Source: Aggregatibacter aphrophilus ATCC 33389 (GTDB lineage Bacteria > Pseudomonadota > Gammaproteobacteria > Enterobacterales > Pasteurellaceae). Taken from it: a DNA stretch of 64,000 nt. A program made the position numbers and the translations under genes. The stretch covers positions 124,001 through 188,000 of the forward strand of contig NZ_LR134327.1 in NCBI RefSeq assembly GCF_900636915.1, given 5' to 3'. Of this stretch, positions 49,732 through 58,532 are shown piece by piece (the first letter of the stretch is position 1; every line of letters begins with the position of its first letter). The notes under the pieces are model-generated. The model had not been told where the DNA came from. It made no database searches and saw nothing but the letters and a program-made list of their open reading frames with translations.

Positions 49732-50319
49732 ATGAAAAAAGCAACAATGCAACAAAGCGCAAAAGGCAAGGTACGCATCATCGCCGGTTTATGGCGCGGG
49801 CGAAAACTGCCGGTATTAACTTCCCAAGGGCTACGCCCCACCAGCGACCGTGTAAAAGAAACGCTATTTAACTGGCTAATGCCCTACATCGTTGACAGTG
49901 AATGTTTAGACTGTTTCGCCGGTAGCGGTTCTCTCGGCTTTGAAGCCCTTTCACGCCAAGCGGCAAAGGTGACGTTTCTGGAATTGGAAAAAGCCGTGGC
50001 GCAACAGTTAAGTAAGAACATTCAAACGTTGAAATGTGCCGATCGCGCGCAAGTGGTAAATCAAAATAGCCTGCAATTTTTAAATCAGCCGCAAAATCAA
50101 CCGCACTTTGACTTGGTTTTTCTCGATCCGCCGTTCAATTTTGATTTAGCGGAACAAGCCATTACCTTGTTGGACAAAAATCATTGGTTACGCCCACAAG
50201 CATTGATTTATGTGGAAACAGAAAAAGACAAAGGATTGAATGTGCCAGAAAGCTGGGCATTGTTGAAAGAAAAAAACAGCGGACAAGTGAGTTATCGGTT
50301 ATATCAGGTGGAGGCCTAG
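49732..50319 (+). CDS. rsmD: 16S rRNA (guanine-966-N2)-methyltransferase RsmD
   Basis: 195 residues. Motifs: VRIIAGLWRGRKLPV, RPTSDRVKETLFNWL, SAM-binding CLDCFAGSGSLGFEALSRQA and catalytic LVFLDPPFNFD (DPPF). It methylates G966 of 16S rRNA. Divergent from ftsY-ftsE-ftsX, the arrangement in E. coli; the space between is only 75 bp. The start could also be the ATG at 49747; neither has a clear ribosome-binding site. Confidence 0.95.
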   Translation: MKKATMQQSAKGKVRIIAGLWRGRKLPVLTSQGLRPTSDRVKETLFNWLMPYIVDSECLDCFAGSGSLGFEALSRQAAKVTFLELEKAVAQQLSKNIQTLKCADRAQVVNQNSLQFLNQPQNQPHFDLVFLDPPFNFDLAEQAITLLDKNHWLRPQALIYVETEKDKGLNVPESWALLKEKNSGQVSYRLYQVEA

Positions 50320-50430
50320 AATAATTCATTATTCAGGCTTTTATTTAGTCACAATTTTCTAAACTTTCTCCATATAAAATAACATTTCACCCGCAACATA
50401 TTCTTTTTCATACAAATAACTCCTCCTACC

Positions 50431-50453
50431 TCTTGATCTCGATCACAAATTTC
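50431..50453 (+). promoter_or_regulatory. CRP site upstream of manXYZ
   Basis: The reverse strand reads TGTGA-TCGAGA-TCAAG, matching 8 of 10 CRP core positions. It lies about 55-60 bp before the start point predicted from the promoter at 50465-50492, the class I position. Confidence 0.6.
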
Positions 50454-50464
50454 ACACTCTCCAT

Positions 50465-50492
50465 TTGACGGCAAATTGCAAAGGAATACACT
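50465..50492 (+). promoter_or_regulatory. Candidate manXYZ promoter
   Basis: TTGACG (50465-50470) and TACACT (50487-50492) with a 16-bp spacer. Two palindromic operators lie directly downstream. Confidence 0.5.
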
Positions 50493-50503
50493 TGAGGCAT
50501 TAT

Positions 50504-50515
50504 GCAAACGTTTGC
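50504..50515 (+). promoter_or_regulatory. LacI/PurR-type operator
   Basis: GCAAACGTTTGC is a perfect 12-bp palindrome with the central CG of LacI-family operators and matches the PurR box core. It would lie in the early transcribed region of manXYZ. Confidence 0.65.
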
Positions 50516-50534
50516 TTACCTTTAGTTCTTCGGC

Positions 50535-50546
50535 TGAAACGTTTCA
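50535..50546 (+). promoter_or_regulatory. Cra/FruR-type operator
   Basis: TGAAACGTTTCA is a perfect palindrome identical to the classic Cra (FruR) operator core, with GC before it. It lies 37 bp before the manX start codon. Confidence 0.65.
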
Positions 50547-50582
50547 AAGATCGGTTTTATTAACAACTTTAAGGAGATTTGA

Positions 50583-51563
50583 ATGACCCACATTATCGTT
50601 GCAACGCACGGTAAATTTTCGGAAGAAATCGTCAATTCTGCCGCTATGGTGTATGGCGAAGACGAAAATTGCCATGTGGTCACTTTCCTACCGGGCGAAG
50701 GTGGAGAGCATTTGGTTGAAAAATACAATGCGATTATCGCCACCCTGCCGGAAAACGAACCGGTGTTGTTCTTAGTGGATTTATTTGGCGGCAGCCCTTA
50801 TAACGCGGCAGCGAGAGTTGCTTCAGAGCGTGGCGACAACACGGACATCGTCACCGGCATCAGCTTGCCGATGCTGTTGGAAGTGTTGGATGCCAAAGAT
50901 GGTGCAACCCTGCCGGAATTGGTGGAAACCGCCAAAGAAGTTGGTGTCGCAGCCGTGAAATCTTTCCGCCAACCGCCCGAAGAAGCGAAACCTGCCGCAC
51001 CGACACCACAACCTACCAAGCCAGCCGAACCCGTTAAAACATCTCAAAATTCCACCGCACTTTCCGGCAATATGAATATTTCTTTATTACGTATTGACGA
51101 TCGGTTGATTCATGGCCAAGTTGCAACTTCTTGGGCGAAAGCGGTGAAATGCGAAGCCATTTTTGCGATCAGCGATGAAGTAGCGGAGGATGCATTACGT
51201 CGCGAATTGTTGTTACAAATTGCGCCCGCACATTTAAAAGCCTATGTCATTCCGGTAGAGAAAGCCATTAAGGTCTATCACAATCCGAAATACGCAGGTA
51301 AAAACATTCTATGGCTAGTGACAAAACCGGCCGATGTAGTACGTTTAGTCGAAGGCGGTGTCAAAATAGATAAAGTGAATGTCGGCGGGATGACTTATAA
51401 AGACGGCAACAAACAACTTTCCGATGCGGTAACCGTTGGTAAAGCAGATGTCGAGGCATTCAAAAAACTGCTAGATTTAGGCATTGATTTATCTATGCAA
51501 AAAGTGGCAAGCAACCCGCGTGTGGAACTCACTAAACAAAAACTTGATGCAATTCAATTTTAA
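50583..51563 (+). CDS. manX: PTS mannose-family EIIAB fused protein
   Basis: Takes phosphate from HPr and passes it to the sugar. 326 residues: EIIA domain (residues 1-125, phospho-His near 10 in VATHGKFSEEIV), an Ala/Pro linker (AAPTPQPTKPAEPV), and EIIB domain (from about 163, ISLLRIDDRLIHGQVATSW with its phospho-His). Strong AAGGAG. First gene of manXYZ, which imports mannose, glucose and glucosamine in related bacteria. Confidence 0.96.
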   Translation: MTHIIVATHGKFSEEIVNSAAMVYGEDENCHVVTFLPGEGGEHLVEKYNAIIATLPENEPVLFLVDLFGGSPYNAAARVASERGDNTDIVTGISLPMLLEVLDAKDGATLPELVETAKEVGVAAVKSFRQPPEEAKPAAPTPQPTKPAEPVKTSQNSTALSGNMNISLLRIDDRLIHGQVATSWAKAVKCEAIFAISDEVAEDALRRELLLQIAPAHLKAYVIPVEKAIKVYHNPKYAGKNILWLVTKPADVVRLVEGGVKIDKVNVGGMTYKDGNKQLSDAVTVGKADVEAFKKLLDLGIDLSMQKVASNPRVELTKQKLDAIQF

Positions 51564-51578
51564 TAAGGACACAACATT

Positions 51579-52376
51579 ATGACTACAATGGAAATAATTC
51601 TCGTGACATTAGTCGCGGCGATTTGCGGTATGGGCAGTGTGCTTGACGAACGTCAAACTCACCGCCCGTTGGTCGCCTGTACCTTAATCGGTTTGGTCTT
51701 AGGTGATTTACAAACCGGGATTATCGTCGGCGGTACGTTGGAATTAGTTGCTCTCGGCTGGATGAACGTCGGTGCGGCGATGGCTCCCGATGCGGCGCTC
51801 GCCAGTGTAATCGCCGCAATCTTGGTGATCAAAGGCGGTCAAGACAAAGGCAGTGCCTTAGCCATTGCAATTCCTGTTGCAGCCGCCGGTCAGGTGTTAA
51901 CCATTTTCGTGCGCACCCTCACCATCTTCCTGCAACACAAAGCCGATGATTACGCAGAGCAAGCCAACTTCCGCGGCATTGAATTCTGTCACTTTGCCGG
52001 TCTTTCCTTGCAGGCTTTACGGGTTGCCATTCCGACATTCTTCGTGGCACTCGTGGCCGGTACAGACACCGTAACTCACGCCTTGAACTCCATTCCGGAA
52101 GTGGTAACCCGCGGGTTACAAATCGCCGGGGGCTTTATCGTGGTTGTCGGTTACGCCATGGTAATCAACATGATGCGTGCCGGCGCGTTAATGCCGTTCT
52201 TCTTCCTTGGTTTCGTGATTGCCTCCTTCTCCGGCTATAACTTAGTGGGTTTAGGTATCTTAGGCACCTGCTTAGCCATTGTTTACATTCAATTAAACCC
52301 ACGTTTTAACCAAGCCGTCTTGCCACAAACCAGTAGCAAACGTGAATTGGCTGATGATGAACTTGAAGGACTATAA
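51579..52376 (+). CDS. manY: PTS mannose-family EIIC permease
   Basis: A 265-residue integral membrane subunit; with EIID it forms the sugar channel. The conserved stretches QTGIIVGGTLELVALGWMNVGAAMAPDAALAS and AGGFIVVVGYAMVINMM are present. AAGGACA precedes the ATG, 15 bp after manX. Confidence 0.97.
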   Translation: MTTMEIILVTLVAAICGMGSVLDERQTHRPLVACTLIGLVLGDLQTGIIVGGTLELVALGWMNVGAAMAPDAALASVIAAILVIKGGQDKGSALAIAIPVAAAGQVLTIFVRTLTIFLQHKADDYAEQANFRGIEFCHFAGLSLQALRVAIPTFFVALVAGTDTVTHALNSIPEVVTRGLQIAGGFIVVVGYAMVINMMRAGALMPFFFLGFVIASFSGYNLVGLGILGTCLAIVYIQLNPRFNQAVLPQTSSKRELADDELEGL

Positions 52377-52387
52377 GGAATACGATC

Positions 52388-53224
52388 ATGACTGAACAAA
52401 CTAAATTAGCATTAACGAAAAAAGATATTCGCAGCACTTACTGGCGTTCCACGTTCCTCTTGGGTTCATTTAACTTTGAACGGATGCAGGCAATGGGTTT
52501 CTGCGTCTCCATGATTCCAACCATTAAACGCCTCTATAGTAAAAAAGAAGATCAAGCGGCGGCCTTAAAACGCCATTTGGAGTTCTTCAACACCCAACCT
52601 TGGGTAGCCTCACCGATTATTGGCGTGACCGCCGCGATGGAACAAGAACGTGCCAACGGTGCAAAAGACATTGATGACGCGGCAATCAGCGGTGTGAAAG
52701 TAGGTCTGATGGGGCCATTAGCCGGTGTGGGTGACCCGATTTTCTGGGGAACATTACGTCCGGTTCTCGCCGCACTCGGCGCCGGTTTGGCTATCAGCGG
52801 CAACCTATTAGGACCGTTATTGTTCTTCATCGGCATTAACCTCTGCCGTTCCTTAACCCGTTGGTATGGTTTCAAATATGGCTACGAAAAAGGGACTGAA
52901 ATCGTTAACGACATGGGCGGCGGTCGCTTACAAAAATTGACGCAGGGGGCGTCTATCCTCGGTCTCTTTGTGATGGGCTCGCTGGTGTCGAAATGGACCA
53001 GCATCAACATTCCGCTCGAATTATCACGCTATAAAAACCAAATGGGCGAAGAAGTCGTTACCACTGTGCAAAGCGTATTAAACGATTTGCTCCCAGGCTT
53101 GGCGGCGTTATTGCTCACTTTCTTCTGTATGTATTTGCTACGCAAGAAAATCAACGCCATGTATATCATCTTCGCGCTATTCGGCGTAGGTATCGTTGGC
53201 TACCATTTTGGTATATTGGCATAA
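52388..53224 (+). CDS. manZ: PTS mannose-family EIID permease
   Basis: The 278-residue membrane partner of ManY, unique to the mannose PTS family. N-terminal LGSFNFERMQAMGFCVSMIPTIKRLY, FFNTQPWVASPIIGVTAAMEQE, GLMGPLAGVGDPIFWGTLRP and TQGASILGLFVMGSLVSKW are family-defining. It is the last gene of manXYZ and is followed by two REP-like palindromes. Confidence 0.97.
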   Translation: MTEQTKLALTKKDIRSTYWRSTFLLGSFNFERMQAMGFCVSMIPTIKRLYSKKEDQAAALKRHLEFFNTQPWVASPIIGVTAAMEQERANGAKDIDDAAISGVKVGLMGPLAGVGDPIFWGTLRPVLAALGAGLAISGNLLGPLLFFIGINLCRSLTRWYGFKYGYEKGTEIVNDMGGGRLQKLTQGASILGLFVMGSLVSKWTSINIPLELSRYKNQMGEEVVTTVQSVLNDLLPGLAALLLTFFCMYLLRKKINAMYIIFALFGVGIVGYHFGILA

Positions 53225-53243
53225 TTCAACGTCACATAATCAC

Positions 53244-53267
53244 GGCGCGCGTCTTCCGACGCGTGCC
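53244..53267. repeat. REP-like 24-nt palindrome (copy 4)
   Basis: GGCGCGCGTC-TTCC-GACGCGTGCC; near-perfect 10-bp stem. It lies 20 bp after manZ and could also act as a 3'-end stabilising hairpin. Confidence 0.75.
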
Positions 53268-53288
53268 TTGTTATTTAACGTTATAGAG

Positions 53289-53312
53289 GGCATACGTCGG
53301 GAGACGCACGCC
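53289..53312. repeat. REP-like 24-nt palindrome (copy 5)
   Basis: Inverted relative to copy 4: its reverse complement is GGCGTGCGTC-TCCC-GACGTATGCC. Separated from copy 4 by 21 bp, giving a BIME-like pair. Confidence 0.65.
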
Positions 53313-53346
53313 ATTCACCCAAATCTTTTCAATCAGCACATTTTCA

Positions 53347-54519
53347 ATGAAACTCAAAGATCTCATTAAAGCCCCGCCTGCCGAAGGCTACATCAAAAAT
53401 TCATCGAATTTAGTGACCGCACTTTTCATTTTGGCAGGTATTCTTTATTACCCCACCAACGGCTACGGTTCGGTCATTGCCTTAGCGGCTGCGCTTATTG
53501 TGTTAGTCGGACAAAAAATGCTCATCGGGCAAACCAACAAAGATTTCGCCGACATGCAATTTGCCGAAAAACAATTCACGCAAACCCAAAATGCCGATTA
53601 CGCACGTTTCATCCAAGCCCGCGCCACGCAAATTTTAAACGAAAATAAAGTGTTATCGGAAAAAGGCAAAAAAGAACTCACCCGTTTGCTTAAGTTTGCC
53701 GAAACCACCTTAGCAGAAAACATCTCGCCATCATCACCATACAAAGCCGTATTCAGCGACATCGACGGCACACTGCTCAACAGCCAGCATCAAATCACAC
53801 CCAAAACAGAAAAAGCAATTAAAAACATATTGAAACAAGGCATTCCGTTTATCCCTGTTTCCGCCCGTCCGCCTTATGCCATCACGCCTTACATGGAACA
53901 GCTTGGCTCGCAACATGGCATGATTTGTTACAGCGGGGCGTTAATTTTAGATAAAAATCTGACCGCACTTTATAGCGTGATTTTGGCACCGCAGGACTTA
54001 CAAAAACTCAACGAACTTTTAGCCGATTTTGCCCACCTTTCCATCAGCTACTACGCCGGTTTGGATTGGTTTTGCAATGATGTGAACAATGATTGGATCA
54101 AGCAAGAAAGCGAGATCACGGGCTTAAGCGCCGAACTGCTACAAGGCAACCTCACGGAAGTACACAAAATATTAGTCATGGGCAGCGCCGAAGAAATCCA
54201 AACGGTGGAACCCGTGCTGAAACAAGCCCTTCCGCATTTAAGCATTCACCGTTCCAAAGACGAATATTTGGAAATCACGAACCCTGCCGCCACCAAAGCG
54301 AAAGCCATTCAATTTATGGAACAGCATTTGGGCATTAGCGCCGAGCAAGTCATCGCTTTCGGCGACAATTTTAACGATTTGGATATGTTGCAATACGCAG
54401 GCCTTAGCGTTGCTATGGGCAACGCCCCCGATGCCATAAAACAAGTGGCAAAAGAAGTCACTGCCACGAATAACGAAGACGGCATTGCGTTGGTGTTAAA
54501 TTGGGTGTTTGGGAAGTAA
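53347..54519 (+). CDS. Cof-type HAD phosphatase with N-terminal membrane domain
   Basis: 390 residues in two parts. Residues 1-130 hold two membrane segments (LVTALFILAGILYY and IALAAALIVLVGQKM) and a helical, charged connector (MQFAEKQFTQTQNADYARF). From about 136 a Cof/YidA-type HAD domain follows: FSDIDGTLLNSQHQ (nucleophile Asp), VSARPPYAI (motif II), GDNFNDLDMLQYAG (motif IV) and a C2 cap. Most Cof proteins of this type are soluble and about 270 residues, so the anchor is an extension. Its place after manXYZ suggests action on a sugar phosphate at the membrane, which is inference. Confidence 0.8.
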   Translation: MKLKDLIKAPPAEGYIKNSSNLVTALFILAGILYYPTNGYGSVIALAAALIVLVGQKMLIGQTNKDFADMQFAEKQFTQTQNADYARFIQARATQILNENKVLSEKGKKELTRLLKFAETTLAENISPSSPYKAVFSDIDGTLLNSQHQITPKTEKAIKNILKQGIPFIPVSARPPYAITPYMEQLGSQHGMICYSGALILDKNLTALYSVILAPQDLQKLNELLADFAHLSISYYAGLDWFCNDVNNDWIKQESEITGLSAELLQGNLTEVHKILVMGSAEEIQTVEPVLKQALPHLSIHRSKDEYLEITNPAATKAKAIQFMEQHLGISAEQVIAFGDNFNDLDMLQYAGLSVAMGNAPDAIKQVAKEVTATNNEDGIALVLNWVFGK

Positions 54520-54537
54520 AATTTAACATGCAAAAAG

Positions 54538-54572
54538 ACCGCACTTTTAAACCCAAAGTGCGGTTATTTTTT
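54538..54572. terminator. Inverted uptake-signal terminator between the HAD gene and pdxH
   Basis: ACCGCACTTT (54538-54547) pairs with AAAGTGCGGT (54555-54564), 7-nt loop, then TATTTTTT; between convergent stops. Confidence 0.88.
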
Positions 54573-54580
54573 CAGCGTTT

Positions 54581-55213
54581 TTACGGTGACAATCTCACTT
54601 TCTTCCACTCCCCGTTTTCTAGCAAATAACAGATTCTGTCATGTAGGCGGCTGGGTCTACCTTGCCAGAATTCGATGCGGTCGGGGGTGACGAGGTAGCC
54701 GCCCCAGTGAGGTGGGCGAGGGACGTTGAGCGGGTGTTGGGCGGCGATAATGGCGGCTTTGGCGAGTAAAGATTTATAGCCGGAAATGACTGCACTCTGT
54801 TCGCTTGCCCAAGCGCCGATGCGACTGGTGTATGGTCGGCTGGCGAAGTAGGCATCAGATTGTTCTGCGGGGATTTTTTCCGCTTTGCCTTCAATGCGCA
54901 CAGAGCGTTCCAGTTCCGGCCAAAAGAAAGTTAAGGCGACAAAAGGATACTGTTCAATAGCCAGTCCCTTGCGGCTGTGATAGTTGGTAAAAAATACAAA
55001 ACCTTGCGCGTTTACTTCTTTTAATAACACCATGCGACTGCTCGGTCGTCCGTCTTCGTTGACGGTAGTAAGGTTCATGCCGGTAGGTTCGTTAACCTGC
55101 GCTTTTATGGCATCATCCAACCAATGTTCAAATTGTATGATGGGATTAACGTTGCATTCCTGTTGGGAAAGCACTTTTTTACGATATTCTTCGCGAATGT
55201 TATGTAAGTCCAT
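54581..55213 (-). CDS. pdxH: Pyridoxine/pyridoxamine 5'-phosphate oxidase
   Basis: An FMN enzyme oxidising PNP or PMP to pyridoxal phosphate, the last step of B6 synthesis. 210 residues: [19 protein letters not shown] start, FMN site [65 protein letters not shown] and C-terminal [20 protein letters not shown] lies 6 bp before the ATG. Monocistronic. Confidence 0.97.
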   Translation of the reverse strand: MDLHNIREEYRKKVLSQQECNVNPIIQFEHWLDDAIKAQVNEPTGMNLTTVNEDGRPSSRMVLLKEVNAQGFVFFTNYHSRKGLAIEQYPFVALTFFWPELERSVRIEGKAEKIPAEQSDAYFASRPYTSRIGAWASEQSAVISGYKSLLAKAAIIAAQHPLNVPRPPHWGGYLVTPDRIEFWQGRPSRLHDRICYLLENGEWKKVRLSP

Positions 55214-55306
55214 TGCGTCTCCTTAACTCATTATCCAATGACATGAATAGTTTAACTATAGCAAAATCCCAATAAATGCCAATAACCGAATTATGCACCT
55301 GTTAAC

Positions 55307-55326
55307 AATACCTTATTTTAGGTATT
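55307..55326. repeat. Short inverted repeat upstream of the UhpC-like gene
   Basis: AATACCT (55307-55313) and AGGTATT (55320-55326), 6-nt loop. It lies about 90 bp before the gene. A TATACT -10 candidate is at 55365. Possible operator, weak evidence. Confidence 0.35.
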
Positions 55327-55414
55327 TATTGAGCCATATCACCTTTTTTGTATTTAATTTGTACTATACTGAACGGGATTTTTGTTATTTAAATTATAAG
55401 GTGAGGAGAAAACA

Positions 55415-56740
55415 ATGGGTATTTTTAGTGTCCCACCGGATCTGCCGGTAACCAAAAGCAAAGAGGAAATTGACAAAACATATCGCTATTGGCGTATGCA
55501 TCTGATGATCACCAGCTACATCGGTTATGCAATTTTCTATTTTACACGAAAGAGTTTTAACTTTGTGATGCCGGCGATGTTGACAGATCTGGGATTACAA
55601 AAATCCGACATCGGAATCATGGGCACAGCGTTTTATTTGACTTACGGTGTTTCTAAATTCTTATCCGGCGTATTAGGCGATCGCTCAAACCCACGCTACT
55701 TTATGGGGATCGGTTTGATGATGACCGGCGTGGTGAATATCCTGTTCGGTTTGAGTTCCTCGGTCTTTATGTTCATTACCCTTTGGATGATTAATGCATT
55801 CTTCCAAGGCTGGGGGTGGCCACCTTGTTCTAAGATTCTAAACACATGGTATTCACGTAACGAGCGGGGCTTATGGTGGGCGATTTGGAACACCTCACAC
55901 AACCTTGGTGGCGCGTTAATTCCATTACTCGCCGGTGCGGTAACGCTCTATTGGGGCTGGCGCTACGGTATGATCGTGCCGGGAATTATCGCCTGCGTGG
56001 TCGGTTTCGCCCTGTGCTTCCTATTGCGTGACCGCCCTGCTTCCATGGGCTTACCAACTGTCGGTGAATGGCGTAATGACATTGCAGAAAAAGAACACGA
56101 AAGTGAAGGCGCGGGCTTGTCCGGCTGGGAAATTCTGAAAACCTATGTATTCAAAAACAGCATAATTTGGGCGCTTGCGTTCTCTTGGTGTTTTATTTAC
56201 ATCATCCGCACAGGTATCAACGACTGGGGTAACTTATATTTAACCGAAACCCACGGCTATGATTTATTAAAAGCCAATTTAGCAGTTACCTTCTTTGAAG
56301 TCGGCGGTTTCTTAGGCGCATTATTTGCCGGTTGGGGATCCGATAAATTCTTCCAAGGCAACCGAACACAAATGAACATTATTTATGTGTTAGGTATTAT
56401 CTCCGTGTCTCTCGCCTTGTGGTTTACCCCAAGCGATAATCCTATTATCATCAACGCTCTGTTCTTCTTAATGGGCTTCTTTATTTTCGGACCGCAATTC
56501 CTGATTGCAATGGCCGCCGCCGAAAACTCTCATAAATATGCCTCCGGCTCCGCCACCGGGTTCGTGAGCTTATTCGCCTACATCGGTGCTGCAGCCGCCG
56601 GTGCACCGTTGGCATGGATTATTCAATCCTTCCACTGGAACGGCTTCTTCAGTAGCTTATTTATCGTCTCTTTGGGTTGTGCGTTATTATTGATCTTTGT
56701 CTATTTCTTACAACGTCGTAAAAACAAACTGAAAGGGTAG
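55415..56740 (+). CDS. Organophosphate:phosphate antiporter, UhpC-like
   Basis: A 441-residue, 12-helix MFS protein of the UhpT/GlpT/UhpC group. It matches UhpC best, by recall of its sequence: EIDKTYRYWRMHLMITSYIGYAIFYFTRKSFN, YFMGIGLMMTGVVNILFG, NAFFQGWGWPPCSKIL, ERGLWWAIWNTSHNLGGAL, RTGINDWGNLYLTE and GGFLGALFAGWGSDK. In E. coli UhpC is the glucose-6-phosphate sensor acting with UhpB, but no uhpA or uhpB is here; it probably works as a transporter. GAGGAG precedes the ATG. Monocistronic with own terminator. Confidence 0.85.
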   Translation: MGIFSVPPDLPVTKSKEEIDKTYRYWRMHLMITSYIGYAIFYFTRKSFNFVMPAMLTDLGLQKSDIGIMGTAFYLTYGVSKFLSGVLGDRSNPRYFMGIGLMMTGVVNILFGLSSSVFMFITLWMINAFFQGWGWPPCSKILNTWYSRNERGLWWAIWNTSHNLGGALIPLLAGAVTLYWGWRYGMIVPGIIACVVGFALCFLLRDRPASMGLPTVGEWRNDIAEKEHESEGAGLSGWEILKTYVFKNSIIWALAFSWCFIYIIRTGINDWGNLYLTETHGYDLLKANLAVTFFEVGGFLGALFAGWGSDKFFQGNRTQMNIIYVLGIISVSLALWFTPSDNPIIINALFFLMGFFIFGPQFLIAMAAAENSHKYASGSATGFVSLFAYIGAAAAGAPLAWIIQSFHWNGFFSSLFIVSLGCALLLIFVYFLQRRKNKLKG

Positions 56741-56748
56741 ATTAGAGT

Positions 56749-56780
56749 AAAGGGCGATCAAAAGAACCGCCCTTAAAAAT
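56749..56780 (+). terminator. Terminator after the UhpC-like gene
   Basis: AAGGGCG (56750-56756) pairs with CGCCCTT (56768-56774), 11-nt loop, A/T tail; overlaps the end of the convergent ABC ATPase gene. Confidence 0.65.
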
Positions 56781-57522
56781 TCAAATGTTGAGCTAATTGT
56801 GACACAGAAGTGCGGTAGATTTTTGCTAAGTTTTCTAAGGTCAAAAGGGATTCTCGTGCGCCTTGTTGGCAGCCGTATTTCTGATCGAGCAGTAAAATAT
56901 TTTCCGCTAAATACATGGCCTGTTGTGGATTATGCGTCGTAATAAGCAAGGCGATATTTTGTGCTTGCAGTTGTTTGATTTTTTCCAACACACGAATTTG
57001 GTTGCCAAAATCGAGGCTTGCCGTCGGTTCGTCCATCACCAACAATTTGGCTTGCTGCGCAATGGCTCTAGCAATGAGCACAAGTTGTTTCTCACCCCCG
57101 CTCAATTCAGGATAGTAACAACTGGCAAGATGTTCGATTTGTAAATCGGCAAGCGCAGACAGTGCCAATTCTTTATCTTCCGCTTTTGGCGTTTGATACC
57201 ACTTCAAAAAGGCTGAGCGCCCCATCAACACCATGTCCTGCACTAAAAACGGAAACAAATGTTGGTGCGCTTGTGGCACATAGGCAATATTGCGCGCCAA
57301 TTCCGCCGGTGTATAAGCAGAAAGCGGCTGTTGTTGCCAATAAACTTCGCCTTGTAAGGCTGGTTGTAAACCAAGCAAGGTTTTCAAAAACGTACTTTTC
57401 CCTGCCCCATTTGCACCCAATAAACAACAAATTTGCTTTTCCTTTAAACAGAAATTGATGTTATTTATTAAAACGTTGTTGCCGTAACCAATGGCTAAAT
57501 CATGGGTTTCGATCAAATTCAT
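56773..57522 (-). CDS. ABC ATPase of a metal-chelate importer (possibly molybdate-type)
   Basis: 249 residues from the ATG at 57522 (MNLIETHDLAIGYGNNVL), whose ATGA overlaps the permease stop. Walker A LLGANGAGKSTFLK, signature ELSGGEKQLVLIARAI, Walker B LLVMDEPTASLD and His-loop LITTHN. The sequence belongs to the FecE/BtuD-like class that energises type II importers. It is the last gene of a three-gene operon. Substrate inferred from ModE-like operators upstream: Mo or W compound; iron chelate is the alternative. Confidence 0.88.
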   Translation of the reverse strand: MNLIETHDLAIGYGNNVLINNINFCLKEKQICCLLGANGAGKSTFLKTLLGLQPALQGEVYWQQQPLSAYTPAELARNIAYVPQAHQHLFPFLVQDMVLMGRSAFLKWYQTPKAEDKELALSALADLQIEHLASCYYPELSGGEKQLVLIARAIAQQAKLLVMDEPTASLDFGNQIRVLEKIKQLQAQNIALLITTHNPQQAMYLAENILLLDQKYGCQQGARESLLTLENLAKIYRTSVSQLAQHLNF

Positions 57523-58532
57523 CGTCTGCCCCGCAATAACAAATAAAGGAAGAACGGCGCACCACACGCAGAGGTGAGAATACCAAGAGGCAGTTCAATG
57601 CCGGCAATGGTGCGAGCTAAGGTATCCGTTAATAACAGAAAACTTGCGCCAAGCAACAAAGAGGTTGGCAACAACAGAATAAAATTCGCGCCCACCAACA
57701 AGCGTGCAATGTGTGGCACGAGCAATCCGACCCAACCGATAATGCCTGTAATAGACACCGCACTTGCGGTGCAAATGGTGGTGAAAATAATCAAAATATA
57801 ACGGGTAACTTTAATCGGCACCCCTAAACTGCACGCTTCCTCCTCTTCCAACGAAAGCAAATTTAAACGCCAACGCAGTAAAAATAACAGCGCCATACCA
57901 AGAATTAAAATCGGAGCCAGTTGCAACACATTTTTCGGCGTAATGGCGGTTAAACTACCAAGCAGCCAAAACGTGATGGAAGGCAGTTGGGTAAACGGAT
58001 CAGCCAAAATTTTCAATAAGGAAATGCCCGCACCAAGCAAAGATCCAATGGCAATACCGGCAAGCACTAAAACCAAAATCGGGTCTTGATCTTTGCTACG
58101 AGAAGCAATGAGCGAGACACAAAACACCGCAGAAATACCACCAAGAAAAGCAAACAGCTGAATGTAAAACATTGGCAAACTATAAAAAATCGCCAAAGAC
58201 GCGCCCAATCCTGCCCCTGCGGAAACACCCAAAATATCCGGTGAAACTAACGGATTTTTAAACATGCCTTGATATGTTGCCCCTGCACAAGCCAACGCAG
58301 CCCCCACTAAACATGCCACCACAATACGCGGAGAACGAATTTGCCATAACACGGTGTGAATTGGCGACTCGGCGCTACACTGTGAATCCCATGAACAGAC
58401 AATGGTTTGCCATAATTGGCTTGGCGAAATGGGAAATTTCCCCACATTCAAGGCAAACAAAATACTGCCGATTAACAATGCAATCAGCAGCAAAAAGAAA
58501 ATTCGTGGGGAGCGTTGGATAAATTGTTGCAT
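57519..58532 (-). CDS. FecCD-family permease
   Basis: A 337-residue membrane protein with about ten helices of the BtuC/FecCD type. Typical marks: LWQIRSPRIVVACLVGAALACAGATYQG, NPLVSPDILGVSAGAGLGA, SITGIIGWVGLLVPHIARLLVG and ELPLGILTSACGAPFFLYLL. Start ATG overlaps the binding-protein stop by one base (TAATG), and its end overlaps the ATPase start by four, so the three genes are translated as a unit. Confidence 0.92.
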   Translation of the reverse strand: MQQFIQRSPRIFFLLLIALLIGSILFALNVGKFPISPSQLWQTIVCSWDSQCSAESPIHTVLWQIRSPRIVVACLVGAALACAGATYQGMFKNPLVSPDILGVSAGAGLGASLAIFYSLPMFYIQLFAFLGGISAVFCVSLIASRSKDQDPILVLVLAGIAIGSLLGAGISLLKILADPFTQLPSITFWLLGSLTAITPKNVLQLAPILILGMALLFLLRWRLNLLSLEEEEACSLGVPIKVTRYILIIFTTICTASAVSITGIIGWVGLLVPHIARLLVGANFILLLPTSLLLGASFLLLTDTLARTIAGIELPLGILTSACGAPFFLYLLLRGRR

